From Bretschneidera sinensis (taxonomy: Eukaryota; Streptophyta; Magnoliopsida; Brassicales; Akaniaceae): 64,000 nucleotides of DNA. Shown in pieces: positions 21,698-33,371 of the stretch; the stretch's first letter is position 1; every line of letters begins with the position of its first letter. Below the pieces are notes generated by a model that saw only the letters and a list, made by a program, of their open reading frames with translations, was not told the DNA's origin and made no database searches. The translations under genes and the position numbers were made by a program. The stretch spans positions 20,881,227-20,945,226 of the forward strand of contig CM043703.1 of the NCBI GenBank assembly GCA_023935145.1. Direction: 5' to 3'.

Positions 21698-22966
21698 TTG
21701 TCAAGACATTACTATTGGGATGATCCTTATCTTTTCAAAACTTGCCCCGATCAAATCATCAGACAATGTATCCCAGATAAGGAACATTTTAGCGTATTGC
21801 AACACTGCCATCAATTTGCTTATGAAGGACATTTTGGGGCAAAACGAACTGCTCTTAAGGTACTCCAATCTGGTTTTTATTGGCCTAACCTATTTAAATA
21901 TGCTTTCTTCTTTTGCAACTCATGTGATAGATGCCAGCGGACAGGTAACATCTCTTCCCGAAATCAAATGCCCTTACAAAATATTCATATAGTAGAAATT
22001 TTTGATGTATGGGGTATTGATTTCATGGGACCATTTCCTAACTCATTTGGTTATTTATATATTCTTGTGGGCGTGGATTATGTGTCTAAATGGGTCGAGA
22101 CTGTCCCTTCAAGAACTAATGATCACAAAGTAGTTATCAAGTTTTTGCAGGCTAACATTTTTACTAGGTTTGGAACTCCAAGAGCAATCATCAGTGATGG
22201 GGGCAGTCACTTTCATCATCGTTCTTTTGCCGAACTACTCCGGAAGTATGGGATCACTCATAAAGTTGGCACTGCATATCATTCTCAAACCAGTGGCCAA
22301 GTGGAGATTAGTAATCGAGAGATCAAGAGAATATTAGAAAAGTCTGTGAAGCCTAACCGGAAGGATTGGTCACTACGCTTAAATGATGCTCTATGGGCAT
22401 GTAGGACAGCTTATAAGACTCCAATTGGCATGTCTCCCTACCGCCTAGTCTTTGGAAAAGCATGCCATCTCCCGGTGGAATTAGAGCATCGAGCATATTG
22501 GGCCATTAAGCAGTTCAACTTCGACATGAAGCAAGCGGGTGAGAAAAGGAAACTGCATCTAAATGAGCTTGAAGAATTGAGATATGGTGCCTATGAGATT
22601 GAAAAGTTGTACAAAGAACGGACAAAAGTTTATCATGACAAACAAATAGTTCGGAAGGAGTTCCATGTAGGACAAAAGGTGCTGTTATATGACTTACGAT
22701 TGAGGCTGTTCCCAGGCAAGCTCAAATCCAGATGGTACGGTCCGTACATGGTCACCAAGGTCTTCCCTCATGGTGCATTAGAAGTTTGTGGCCCCAATGA
22801 AAATCCACCCTTTACAATCAATGGACACAGAGCCAAGCCTTACCTCGACATTAACATTCCTCTAAGAGATGAAGATTTGGCACTTGAATCAGTACAGTAT
22901 ACAGCCGAAACACAAGCACTAGAGCTCCAAGAGATGGACTCTAAGTGCCTCATTCCAAACAACTAG
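21698..22966 (+). pseudogene. Athila B integrase
   Basis: It joins element DNA to the chromosome. The HHCC zinc domain is visible ([17 protein letters not shown], then CNSCDRCQ). The catalytic core has Asp in [11 protein letters not shown], Asp in IISDGGSHF and Glu in [13 protein letters not shown], so the DDE triad is intact. The C-terminal DNA-binding region has [18 protein letters not shown]. The frame of about 422 codons is open but is cut from RNase H by a stop at 21674-21676. It ends at 22966 (PNN stop), before the env leader. Confidence 0.9.
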
Positions 22967-23019
22967 CATGGTGACACGAGAGTACTTGAGCAAGTGCAAA
23001 TTTAATTACTCATACAGCT

Positions 23020-23743
23020 CAAGCACCTCTGGTAAAGTTAGTGGTACTGAGGCCACTAACAAATGGTAAGGTTGTATCGTTTCAATAATTTATCATTTTC
23101 AGCTACGGTAAGTTTTTTTTTTTCTTTTGTCCATATGCCCTCCTTGCGATTGATCGCATCATCCAGTGCGATCGAGCGCAAGTGTGCGATTGAGGGTGTC
23201 CTTCAAACGTGCTCGAGTGCAGGAGTGCGATCGAGCGCATTCGTGGTAGAAGAATTTATCTATCTAAAACCCTTCACTCACACACTCACACCTCTTCACT
23301 GTATTCACTCACACCCTACACACTCTCTCACACTCGCTCTTCCTGTCTACCCGCATCTCTCACGCTCACACTTTGCCACCATCATTCACCACCACTTCCA
23401 TCTCCACCATCCTTCGTCACCAATCTATTGCCTCCATCACCGGCAATCACCATCACCTCCACTGTCACCACCCCGTAATCCCATCCCCATTAATCCACAA
23501 GGTACTCTTCACACACACACAAATTTTAAATGTTTTATTTACAAAACTCTTTATTCCTATATGTTATCTTGAGTGTGATTGAGTGCTTGTTTATTTGCAG
23601 GAGGTTTGGCACACATTCAACTCGTCAAGATCGTAGCTTTTTTTTTGGTGCACATCAACTGTTCGAGAAAAAGCCTGACTGTGTGCGATCGAGCGCACGC
23701 AAGTCACGATCGATCGCTAGTTTGGCAGAAACTAGTATCAAGC
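23020..23743 (+). promoter_or_regulatory. Leader of the Athila B env-position ORF, intron-like, palindrome-flanked
   Basis: Contains CpG palindromes at about 23150-23240 and 23688-23716, a long C-rich CAC/TCC tract (23270-23480), a possible donor (CACAAGGTACTC, about 23499) and a pyrimidine-rich acceptor TTATTTGCAG|GAGGTTTGG (AG at 23599-23600). The same acceptor phrase, TTTACAG|GAGGTTAGG, occurs in Athila E at 63155-63172. Open frames here are low-complexity His/Pro/Ser runs and are not called as genes. Splicing to express env-position ORFs is known for some Athila-like elements. Confidence 0.5.
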
Positions 23744-24870
23744 ATGTCCAGACCAACTGTTTCTACCTCTGGTGCCTCAAGCAGCTGTGCTTCCTCATCC
23801 CGGCCCAACATCGAGCAACGAGAGCTGCTGTTCGAGACCACATTCGCCATCGTTGACATATTCCAGCACATAGATGCCACACAATGGGCCGTCCAAGCAT
23901 TCCGACATCGAGGGTTAAAGTGGCTGTTTAAACCAGTGTGCTCCACTGCCTACTCCCAGCTCGTAGTCCAGTTTTATGGGCACCTATCTTTCGATTGCAG
24001 CAGACCGGGAGTCCTCACCTCTTCCGTCTGGGGCACGCTCATCAAGGTGACTAGTGCTGATATCGCCGCTGCTCTTCATTGCACCGATGAGTCCCCTCAT
24101 GAGGACACTGATATCAAGGAGTAACCGGAGTCCTTTGCTCTGACCGAAATCATCACGGATATGTGCGCTGGCCAGTATACCGACAAGCATAATAATGCGG
24201 CCAGTCGGTCCAAGCTGCCTCCCCGACTATAGCTTGTTGATACGATCCTACAGCGTAAGTGTGTCCATTGGGGTACAAGACACAGCAGCGAGACCAGTTT
24301 CTCCAGCCTATATATGCCTTCCATAGAGGCCACTGGTACTCCATCCCGGCTGTCATTTGGAGCCAGTTGCACAAGTTTTGGGATCACGTGCATGGCCGTC
24401 AGACTACCACAGCCAATGCTTGGGGCCTCCTTTTCCCGTTCCTGCTCACCTCCATCCTCAAGAAGAAGGGGATTAAGGGGACCCACAGTGACGGGCCAGT
24501 GCGAGAGCATCCCTTCTTCGGGAAGGCTCAGTGGACACACAGCATCTCGCATATGCCACGAGGACCGCTAGTACCTGCTCCAACAGCTGAGTGAGTTGAG
24601 GAGGATCGCATGGAGACCGAGACCCCGGTTATTAGCCCAGTACATGAGGAGAACCATTCGAACATGGGACCCACTGAGTCCCAGCACTTTCTAGCTGAGC
24701 TGTCCTCCTTCCGAGGTGAAGTCTCTGCTGCTACCACACTCGTGCATCAGCGCATGGATAGTTTAGAGGCACGGTTAGCATGCCAGGAGGCTATGCTACA
24801 GGCCATTCTAGATCGCCTACCTCCGACACCCGGTACCTCTTCGACTGCACCACCTGATGATCAGCAGTGA
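23744..24870 (+). pseudogene. Athila B env-position ORF (putative plant transposon protein family)
   Basis: Starts MSRPTVSTSGASSSCASSSR, a polar Ser-rich head. A helical core with WAVQAFRHRGLKWLF and LVVQFYGHLSF follows, then a TAA after exactly 126 codons (24122-24124). The frame continues as PESFALTEIITDMC. One inserted base near 24255 shifts it (GYKTQQRDQFLQPIYAFHRGHWYSIP in the next frame). The C-terminus is a coiled coil (LVHQRMDSLEARLACQEAMLQAILDRL) with a Pro/Thr tail. No signal peptide or membrane segment is visible, so it is unlike a viral envelope. Function unknown. Confidence 0.65.
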
Positions 24871-26276
24871 GAGGATACCACGTTTGGCTGAAGACGTTAA
24901 ACTTAGCGCTCATGGGAGGCACCCCAATGCATATCCTTTTTATAGTTTATGTTATTATTCGTATTTTATACTTTTATATTATTGTCTATTACTTGTTTTC
25001 CATTTTATCTTTGTTTTTCTTTCTTTTTCAAGGATAGTGTCAGTGCATCCAGTTGAAGTTTGGGGGCGTGCTCCAAGCCATGCCAGCCATATAGCTCTCC
25101 ATCTCCCAAGTCAGATCCTTCCATGCTACTCACACATTGGGGACAATGTGGAATTTAAGTTTGGGGGTATGGGTACACATTCACACACTCACTTGTCCCA
25201 CAGTTTTTTTTGTTGCTATTTTCATAGATAAATGCATGTTCATTTTGTCCAATAAACTTTTTTTTGAGATCTAAACAAAACTTTATGATTCGACTTCATC
25301 AACGAGCTTAAAACTTTGAACTTATAGGCCAATAATCAAGTTTTGAACCTAGATCACTGCCTTTAGGCATTTAAGAATTCACAAGTTTAACTTAAATTAT
25401 CACGAGCACATTAGCACATAATTGTGTGGGGTATGACATGTTATTTGGATTTGTATGTTTCTTTTGCTTGACTATAAACTAGATGACCTATTAGATTGAC
25501 ATTTTGGCATATAAAAATAGAAAAGATTGATTCGTGCTCAAAAAGAAAAATGAAATGCTCCTAATGATCAATGAAAACAAATCTTCCGCTGAGTAACTGG
25601 CTCTCTTGCCTCAGTAAGCATTGAGTGTCACGTCAAAAGGTGAAAATTTTTAAATAATCATTAAAAGGAACTTTTCGCTGAGTAACTAGCCCTCTTGCCT
25701 CAATAAGCATTGAGTATCACGTCAAAAGGTGGAAAATTCTAAGTGGTAGCATTAAAACCAGTTAAGTTTCGTAGCCTTGTTGACTCGAGTTAGTAAGTCC
25801 TTAGGGGTGTCTTTACACCTAATGCCCTAAAACCATCTGGTTTGGGAGTTATTGGCTAAACACTCGTTACACGAGTCAACAAGAAAGCTTAAGGGAACTA
25901 ACTTGGCAAAAATCTCACAAATAAAAGTCTATGCCATATTTGTTGACTCTAATAGGAAGTTTGGTGAATCTTGAGTCATCGAAACAATACACATCTGAAT
26001 TTCTTGGAAACCCAATCTTTTATGTGCTAGTCACCACACACTAAAGTCAAACTTGTGATGTCTTAAACTACCTCATGAAAATGATTTACATTCAAAACTC
26101 TTATTCATTGCAAAAATACGTTTACACTTGTTAAGCTTGCTCATGAATGCGCATCATAGTTTTGTGAAAAATCTAAACTTTTGATTGACACAATGAACTT
26201 GGATCTATCTATGTTTTTCGTTTTAGTTTTTAATTTAGTATTGCTAAGGGACTAGCAATATGTAAGTTTGGGGGTG
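24871..26276 (+). other. Athila B 3' noncoding region and polypurine tract
   Basis: No gene. Three AAGTTTGGGGG tracts occur (25056-25066, 25157-25167, 26264-26274), the last abutting the LTR as the plus-strand primer. A CACATTGGGGACAATGTG palindrome (25132-25149) precedes the second. Positions 25587-25655 and 25672-25740 form a tandem duplication. A conserved hairpin (GGTGT-CTTT-ACACC inside TTAGG...CCCTAA, 25801-25830) recurs in D and, in variant form, in C. Confidence 0.75.
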
Positions 26277-27638
26277 TGATAAGTGCTTAAATATTCATAT
26301 TTAAGCCCTCTTATTTACATTTGTTAGGTCCTTAATTATGTTAATTTGGTCTCTTTTACCCCATTTTTGTGTTTTACATGTTTTTATAGGGTTTTGAGAA
26401 AAAGAAGCAGTTTTAGCACTTAAAGGAAGAAATCTGGGATCCCTGGAGCATTCTCTGGACAAATTGCGATCGATCGCGCTATGCAATGCGATCGATCGCG
26501 CTATGCAATGCGATCGAGCGCACATTGCGATCGTGCGCACACATGAAGGATCGAGCGCACACTGCGATAGAGCGCAAGACATATGCGATCGAGCGCACAT
26601 ATATGGGTGTGAACAGTAAACTGCAGAACCTTATTTTGGAAATAAGAGAATTTTCATTTTAGGAAGGTTTAGGAACTCATGGGTCTCTTAGGACTTCTCA
26701 AAGACCTATAAATACACTTGTAACTCACACACGTAATACATATTGGAGATAGAAAACACTTTTCTCTTTTCTGTTACTTGGAGTTGAGAAGCTTGGGAGA
26801 GAATTGATGCCACTTCTCTCTGGTTTATTCTTCTCCCTTAATGTTTAGTTTATTTATAATGTTTACTTCAGATAGTATGTGTAACTAACTTTCTTATAGG
26901 GCTCGATGGAAGCCCTAGTTATGCATTCCCATATTTATATTCATTGATAAAATCTTTGCCAATAGCTTTTATTATGTTACTTAACTTGATTAATGCCTGT
27001 GCTTATTTAAATTCCTCATATGTATGTGTAAGGCCAACGTATGCATGTGGTATGGATAGGTTAGTTAGATCAATTTGGATGACCGAGTCCTGGGTCTAAC
27101 ATTAGTAACAAGGGATATCTTATCCGGATACTCGGGTTAATCAACATGGGAAACTGGGAGTAGATACCATGCCCTAGGTCTCATGTGGTTGTTGATTTCC
27201 ATAGTACTTATGTTTTCTTAAGGAATAACTCAAGCAGATACCATGCTGAATCCCTTAAGGAAAAAAAGAGTTAGAGTAGATACCATGCCTAACTCGTTGC
27301 TTAGGGAAATCAATAGCTTAAGGAGTAAATACCATGCCCTTAGGTTGACAACCAGTAGGTATATATAATAAAGCTAGTGCACTGATACCTTATACAAATT
27401 GGGAAAGTATGACTAGTGGTGGATATCAAAGCCCTATGTCTTTATTATTATCAAATAACCTTCCAACAGATATTTATCTCTTTTTACTTTAGAGAAACTG
27501 ATTCTAAAAGCAACTTTACCAATCCATGTTGAGATGACCTTGCTTTTGCACACTAGACTACACTGATGACCTTGTGAACTTGCAAGTATAACTGGTACGA
27601 TTATTTGCTTACTTATTTAAGTATATTTTCGCACAACA
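26277..27638 (+). repeat. Athila B 3' LTR
   Basis: 1362 bp, the partner of 15956-17299. It has one extra 22-bp palindrome unit (GCGATCGATCGCGCTATGCAAT, repeated at about 26466-26509) relative to the 5' LTR; other differences are scattered single bases. Ends GCACAACA followed by the TSD ATTAC. Confidence 0.95.
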
Positions 27639-27643
27639 ATTAC

Positions 27644-27766
27644 TTGTTTGTATGCTTATGCATTTAACTGTTTTTATAAACTTGTAAGTAATTAGTGAAA
27701 GTTTTTAAAAACCCAATTCACCCCCCTTTTAGGTTGGAACCTCAGTCTACAATTAGTATCAGAGTC
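27644..27766 (+). repeat. Copia 5' LTR, right end, and primer binding site
   Basis: Resumes the copia LTR after Athila B and ends CAGTCTACA at 27751, matching 42425-42531. The following TTAGTATCAGAGTC (27753-27766) is a diverged initiator-Met primer site. Confidence 0.85.
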
Positions 27767-27806
27767 TCGTTCTCAATTTCAGGCTTAAAATCCTTGAGTT
27801 GATCCG

Positions 27807-29506
27807 ATGACATCAAATAGCTATTCTGAAGGTCATTCTTACACTAGGCCTCCCTTGTTCAATGGCTCCAACTATAACTATTGGAAAAACAGGATGAAAA
27901 TCTTTGTCGAAGAACAAGATTACAATCTATGGAGAGTCATTGAGGAAGGACCTAGAATTCCTATAAAGGAAATAACTATTGGAGAAATCAATCATACAAT
28001 GCCTAAACTCAAACTGAGTTCAATGAAGAGGATTGTAGAATGACGTTTCTAAATAGTAGAGCCACAAGTATTTTACATTGTGCTTTAGATATTTATTAAT
28101 ATAATAAAATTTTTGCTTCTTTTTCGGCTAAGAAGATTTGAGATAAATTGCAAGTTACATATGAAGGAACTAGTGAAGTTAAAAAATAAAAAAATTATAT
28201 GCTAGTGTCCGAGTATGAATCTTTCAAAATGTCCCTTAATGAAACAATTTCTCAAATGTACTCACATTTCACCACTATTGTTAACGGTTTGAAGCTTCTT
28301 GGTAGGAATATTGAGGAATTTGAACTAACAAGGAAAATCTTAAGGTCTTTGCCACCCACTTGGAAAGCAAAGAAGACGGCTATCATGGAGGCCAAAGATC
28401 TCGACAAACTTGATGTCAAAACACTTCTTGAATCATTATTGACATACGAGATGGAAGAAATGAATCCCGTTGTCAATGATAATGAGAAAAAGAAAAATAT
28501 AATTGCTCTCAAAGCCTCTATGAGCAACAAAGAAGAAGAAACGAAAGAAGAGGTGGAGAGCAGCAAAGAAGATGGTGAGATGGCTCTAATCACCAAGCGG
28601 TTTCACAGATTCTTGAAGAAAAGCAAGAAACCATACACAAAGGATTCCACTTCAAAAAGTGAACCACTTATGTGTTATGGTTGCAAGAAGCCCGGTCACA
28701 TCAAGGCCGATTGTACAACAACAAGCAAACCATACAAGAGCTTTAAAAAGAAAGCTATGATTGCAATCAGTTGGAGTGATGACGAAGAAGAAGACTCCTC
28801 AGATAAAGAGATTGGATACGAGGAGATGGCCAACCTATATCTTATGGCAACCGACGACAAAAATGAGGTATTGAATTCTTCCCCTTCTAATAATATTATT
28901 GTTAGTAGTAGTGAAGAATTAATAGAGGTCATAAATGAAATGCATGAAAAATTGAAGAAATTCGATTCTAGGAACACCATTCTAAAAAAGGACGTGTCAT
29001 CTCTTTCTAAAGAGATGGAAGGCTTAAAAGAAGAAAAAGAAAAACTATTTTCCTTGCTTTATGATTCTTTTAAGGATTTTCTTAAAGATGAAAATGAAAA
29101 CTTAAAGAAGAAGATAATAGAATTGAATGGCACTATATCAAGACTTATGCTTGGAAAAGAAAAGCTAGATGAAGTGCTATCTTGCCAAAGATTACGTGGA
29201 GGAAAATCCGGGTTAGGTTATTCTCCATTAGGCAAGCAAAAATCAAAAGAGACCTTATTCATGAAAGCATCATGTGTGAATATAGCCTCTACTTTAAAGA
29301 CCACTAGCAAGGTCAAAAGCACTCCATCAATGAATGCTAGTAGGATTATCCTAGGATTGTGCATCATCAACATGTCTATAGATATAGAATACCTTACAAT
29401 GTTAAGAAAATATGGGTCCCTAAAGGAACCGTATTTTCTAGAACTAATCCCAAAGGACCTAAGAAATGTTGGGTACCTAAAAGTGCAATTGTGTATCCAT
29501 GTTTGA
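27807..29506 (+). pseudogene. Copia gag
   Basis: Starts MTSNSYSEGHSYTRPPLFNG with YNYWKNRMKIF, the standard copia gag opening. Stops from 28041 to about 28198 break it, then a 435-codon frame continues (YESFKMSLNETISQMYSHF). A CCHC knuckle, CYGCKKPGHIKADC, lies at about 28674-28716, followed by a long charged coiled-coil region (ELIEVINEMHEKLKKF, EMEGLKEEKEKL), the long gag tail typical of SIRE elements. It is inactive as a continuous protein because of the early break. Confidence 0.85.
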
Positions 29507-29519
29507 TGTAGATATGTCT

Positions 29520-30600
29520 CCACACCAAAGAAAAAGGTAATTGTTGGTACCTCGATAGTAGATGCTCAAAGCACATGATCGGTGATCGAAGTGTATTCAA
29601 AGAGCTAACTCTAAGAGATGGCAAACATGTAACCATTGGAGACAACACAAAAATAAAGATCATCGGGCATGAAAAAGTTGGTAATGATTTCTCAACCATT
29701 GATCATGTATTATATGTGCAAGGCCTTAAGCCAAACTTACTAAGTATTAGTCAACTATGTGACAAACGCAAAAAAGTCATATTTGAAACCTCTCATTGTC
29801 TAGTTATAGACATTAAGAGTAACAAGATCAAGTTTGTTGGCCATAAACACGAAAATGTCTATATAGTTGATTTAAAATCATTGCATTCGGAAAATGAAAA
29901 ATGTTTTCCTGCATTTAGTGAAAACCCATAGCTATGGCATAGAAGGTTTGGTCATGTGAATATGGATTTGCTTAAAATCATTTCAAGAAAAGATTTAGTT
30001 ATTGGACTTCTGAAAATCAAATTTGAAAAAGATAAAATGTGTGATGCTTATCAAATGGGAAAACAAACTAGAATTTCTTTTAAATAAAAAGGTAGTCTCA
30101 ACTACTAGACCATTTGAACTTTTGCATATGGATTTATTTGGTCTAATAAGTACCATTAGTCTAGGTGGCCATCAATATGCTCTTTTTATTGTTGATGACT
30201 GTTCAAGATATACCTTTGTTATCTTTATTGCTTACAAGGATGAAGCTTACAAAGGATTTGAAAACTTTTGCAAAAAGGTTCAAAATGAAAAAAAGAATTT
30301 GTATTTCAAGCATTAGAAGTGATCAAGGAAAAGAATTTGAAAACCAAAGCTTTTCAAAATTTTGTGGTGAAAATGGAATTGATCACAACTTTTCAGCCCC
30401 TAGAACTCCTCAACAAAATGGAGTTGTTGAGAGGAAAAATAGAGTTCTAGAAGAATTTGCAAGAACAATGCTTTGTGAAAATAGCTTACCAAAATAATTT
30501 TGGGCGGAAGCCATAAACACCTCTTACTATATCTTAAATATAATTTTAATTAGGCCTATGCTTAACAAAACTCCATATGAATTATAGAAAGGTAGAAAGC
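29520..30600 (+). pseudogene. Copia protease and integrase
   Basis: The protease site reads WYLDSRCSKHMIGD; copia proteases have DSG, so the Gly is Arg here. NLLSISQLCD follows. GAG-pre-integrase LWHRRFGHVN comes after a stop (29929-29931). Integrase shows its first Asp in LLHMDLFG, its second in SIRSDQGKEFE and its Glu in QQNGVVERKNR, but across a frameshift near 30310 and a stop at 30495-30497. The C-terminal part (FWAEAINTSYYILN) decays further. The triad residues are readable but the protein is broken. Confidence 0.85.
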
Positions 30601-30659
30601 GCAATATCTCCTATTTTCTTTCCTTTGGTTGTAAATGCTTTATCCTAAATAACAATAAA

Positions 30660-32076
30660 ACTAACTTGGGTAAATTTGACTCAAAGACCGATGAGGGGAT
30701 ATTCTTAGGATATTCAACCTCTAGTAAAGTTTATAGAGTCTTTAACAAGAGAACACTAGTGGTAGAAGAATCCGTACATATAGCATTTGATGAATCTAAC
30801 CCAATTAGTAGTAGAGTAGTTTCCTTCAATGATGATGCAGATTTCATTCCAAGAACGGAAACATCTACTCCCATTGTTGACCCAAAGGAGAGCCCATCTC
30901 AAACAAATCAAGAGATAGAAGCTCTCAAATTGGACTAACCATCTATAAGTCAACAAGAGGATGGTCTTCCCAAAGATTAGAGGTATGTAAATTATCACCC
31001 AATCGATCAAGTGATTGGTGATCCTTCACAAGGGGTAAGAACTCGTTCCTTTATTAGAAATATTTGCAACTATGTAGCTTATTTGTCTCAAACAGAACCT
31101 AAAACATTTATAGAAGCTGAGAAGGATGTTGATTGGATAAATGTCATGCAAGAAGAAATAAATCGATTTGAAAAAAACAATGTATGGAATCTAGTTCCTA
31201 GACCAAAGAATCATACAATAATAGGAACTAAATGGGTATTTAGAAATAAGATGGATGAAAATGGAATAATAATTAGAAAAAAGGCTAGACTAGTTGCTAA
31301 GGGATATAATCAAAAAGAAGGAATAGATTTTGATGAGACCTATGCTCCCGTAGCAAGATTAAAAGCTATTCGAATATTATTAGCCTTTGCATGCTTTAAC
31401 AAGTTTAAATTATTTCAAATGGATGTAAAAAGTGCCTTTTTAAATGGCTTTATAGAATAAGAGGTATATGTTGAGCAACCTCTTAGATTTGAAAATCATA
31501 GTCTTCCAAATCATGTCTACAAGCTTTCTAAAGCTCTATATGGGTTGAAGCAAGCTCCAAGAGCATGGTATCAAAGACTAAGTAAATTTTTGATTGACAA
31601 TAACTTTACAAGAGGAAAAATACACACAAATCTCTTCACAAAAACTTACAAAAATGACACACTACTAGTCCAAATAAATGTTGATGATATCATATTTGGT
31701 GCTATTAATGAATCTATGTGTCAAGAGTTTGCTAAGTGCATGCAAGGTAAATTTGAAATGAGCATGATGGGAGAACTTACCTACTTCCTTGGGCTTCAAA
31801 TCAAACAATTGAAAGGAGGCATCTTCATTAATCAATCAAAATACACCAAGGACATACTAAACAGGTTCGGGATGGAAAGCTCAAAGTCACTTGGTACTCC
31901 TATGAGTACTTCTACAAAACTTGAACTTGAGGAAAGAGGTAAGTGTGTAGACACTAAAACTTATAGAAGCATAATAAGAGCCTTACTTTATTTAACTGCA
32001 AGTAGACCTGATATAATGTTCAATATATGCATGTGTGCTAGATTTCAAGATAATCCTAAGGAATCATATGTGATTG
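30660..32076 (+). pseudogene. Copia reverse transcriptase
   Basis: The linker (30666-30938) contains DEGIFLGYSTSSKVYRVFNKR. RT runs from 31011: [47 protein letters not shown], a stop at 31458-31460, then KLSKALYGLKQAPRAWYQ and the catalytic NVDDIIFG (both Asp present; usually YVDD). MSMMGELTYFLGLQIKQ is a SIRE-like signature. The coding is interrupted at 32076 by Athila D, exactly after GATTG, and resumes at 38310. Confidence 0.9.
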
Positions 32077-33365
32077 TGATATGTCCTTAAATATTCATAT
32101 TTAAGCCCCCTTATTTACATTTTTTAGGTCATTAGTTATGTTAATTTAGTTCATTTTACTTCACTTTTGTGTTTTACACGTTTTTATAGGGTCTTGGAGA
32201 AAAAAGAAGCATTTTTGGCACTTAAAGGAAGAAATTTAAAAATCCTGAAGCATCTGCTGGCTAGAGTGTGCTTGATCGCACTCCTCTGTGTGATCAAGCG
32301 CAGCATTGCGATCTAGCGGACCACATATGCGATCGAGCGCACATGTACGGGCGTGAACAGTAAACTGTAGAACCCTGTTTTGGAAATAACTCTATTTTGG
32401 AAATAAAGGAGTTTTGTGTTTTAGGAAAGTTTAGGAACTCATGAGCCTTTTAGGACTTCTCAAAGACCTATAAATACACTTGTAAATCACACACAGAAGG
32501 CAATCACCTCTTGAGGGGGATGACTTCTTAGATCTCTTATTTTATCTTTTGCTTTTAGCTTGGAGAAGGAAACGGTGGAGGAGAATTGACGACTCTTCTC
32601 TCGGGTTTCTTCTTTCCTTTATTTTTATTATGTATACTTAACTTTTAGTAAGGGCTTGGTTGAAGCCCTAATTATGTTTACTCAATAAATTTAGTATTGA
32701 CGCCTTTGCGATATTTATGTTGTGTTGCTTAACTTGATTAATACCTGCTTTTATTTAAATTCCTTATATGGACTTGTTAGTTAGATCAATTTGGATGACC
32801 GAGTCCTGGGTCTGACATTAGTAACAAAAGATATCCACACCAGATTCTTGGGTTAATCAACATGGGAAACCGGGAGTAGATACGATGCCCTAGGTCTCGT
32901 GTGGTTGTCAATTTCCACAGATCCTATGCTCTCTTAAGGAACAACTCAGCATACACCATGTTGAATCCCTTGAGAGAGAAAAGAGTTAGAGTAGATACCA
33001 TGCCTAACTCGTTGCTTAGGGAGATCAATAGCTTAAGGAGTAGATACCATGCCCTTAGGTTGACAAACATTAGGTATTCATGACATGAGTAAAGCATTGG
33101 CATACTGTTTTGTTGTGGTAGCATAATTAGTGGTGGATATCAAGTCCCTACGCCTTTATCTTTATTATTTTATCTTTATCATAATCAACTCTTTTATTAT
33201 TTCTATCTTTTTTACATTGCGAATATAATTCTAAAAAGAAATTCACAAATCCCTATAGAGATGATCTTGCTTTTGCACACTATACTACTAAGTTGACCTT
33301 GTGCACTTGCAAGTAAAATGAGTGCGATTATCCGCCCATTTATTTAGGTGGATAACTGCTCAAAA
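32077..33365 (+). repeat. Athila D 5' LTR
   Basis: Begins TGATATGTCC (TGATACGTGC in the 3' copy). The U3 palindrome cluster at 32265-32345 is decayed mainly at CpG positions compared with 37170-37260. A CCTATAAATAC TATA box is followed by the four stem-loops, here with GTAGATAC(C/G)ATGCC loops. Ends before AGTTTTTGACGCC. Confidence 0.9.
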
Positions 33366-33371
33366 AGTTTT

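Larger units (their letters stand above)
15956..27638 (+). mobile_element. Athila B: full-structure Athila-type gypsy element
   Basis: An 11.68-kb element with two similar LTRs (15956-17299 and 26277-27638) and a perfect 5-bp TSD ATTAC (15951-15955, 27639-27643). The unoccupied site is visible in the copia 3' LTR at 42411-42440. Order: LTR, PBS, gag, protease, RT-RNase H, integrase, spliced-looking leader, env-position ORF, long 3' noncoding region, polypurine tract, LTR. It is the only Athila copy here with complete pol domains. About eight in-frame stops and at least one frameshift make it non-autonomous now. Confidence 0.95.

Noticed and set aside
23063..23572. A 169-codon open frame in the Athila B env leader
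   Set aside because: Low-complexity Ser/Pro/His sequence from a CAC/TCC tract across likely splice sites; the corresponding region in E is not open in a similar way.
23744..24870. Viral-type envelope glycoprotein in the env position
   Set aside because: No signal peptide, transmembrane span or cysteine pattern; Ser-rich head and coiled-coil tail instead.
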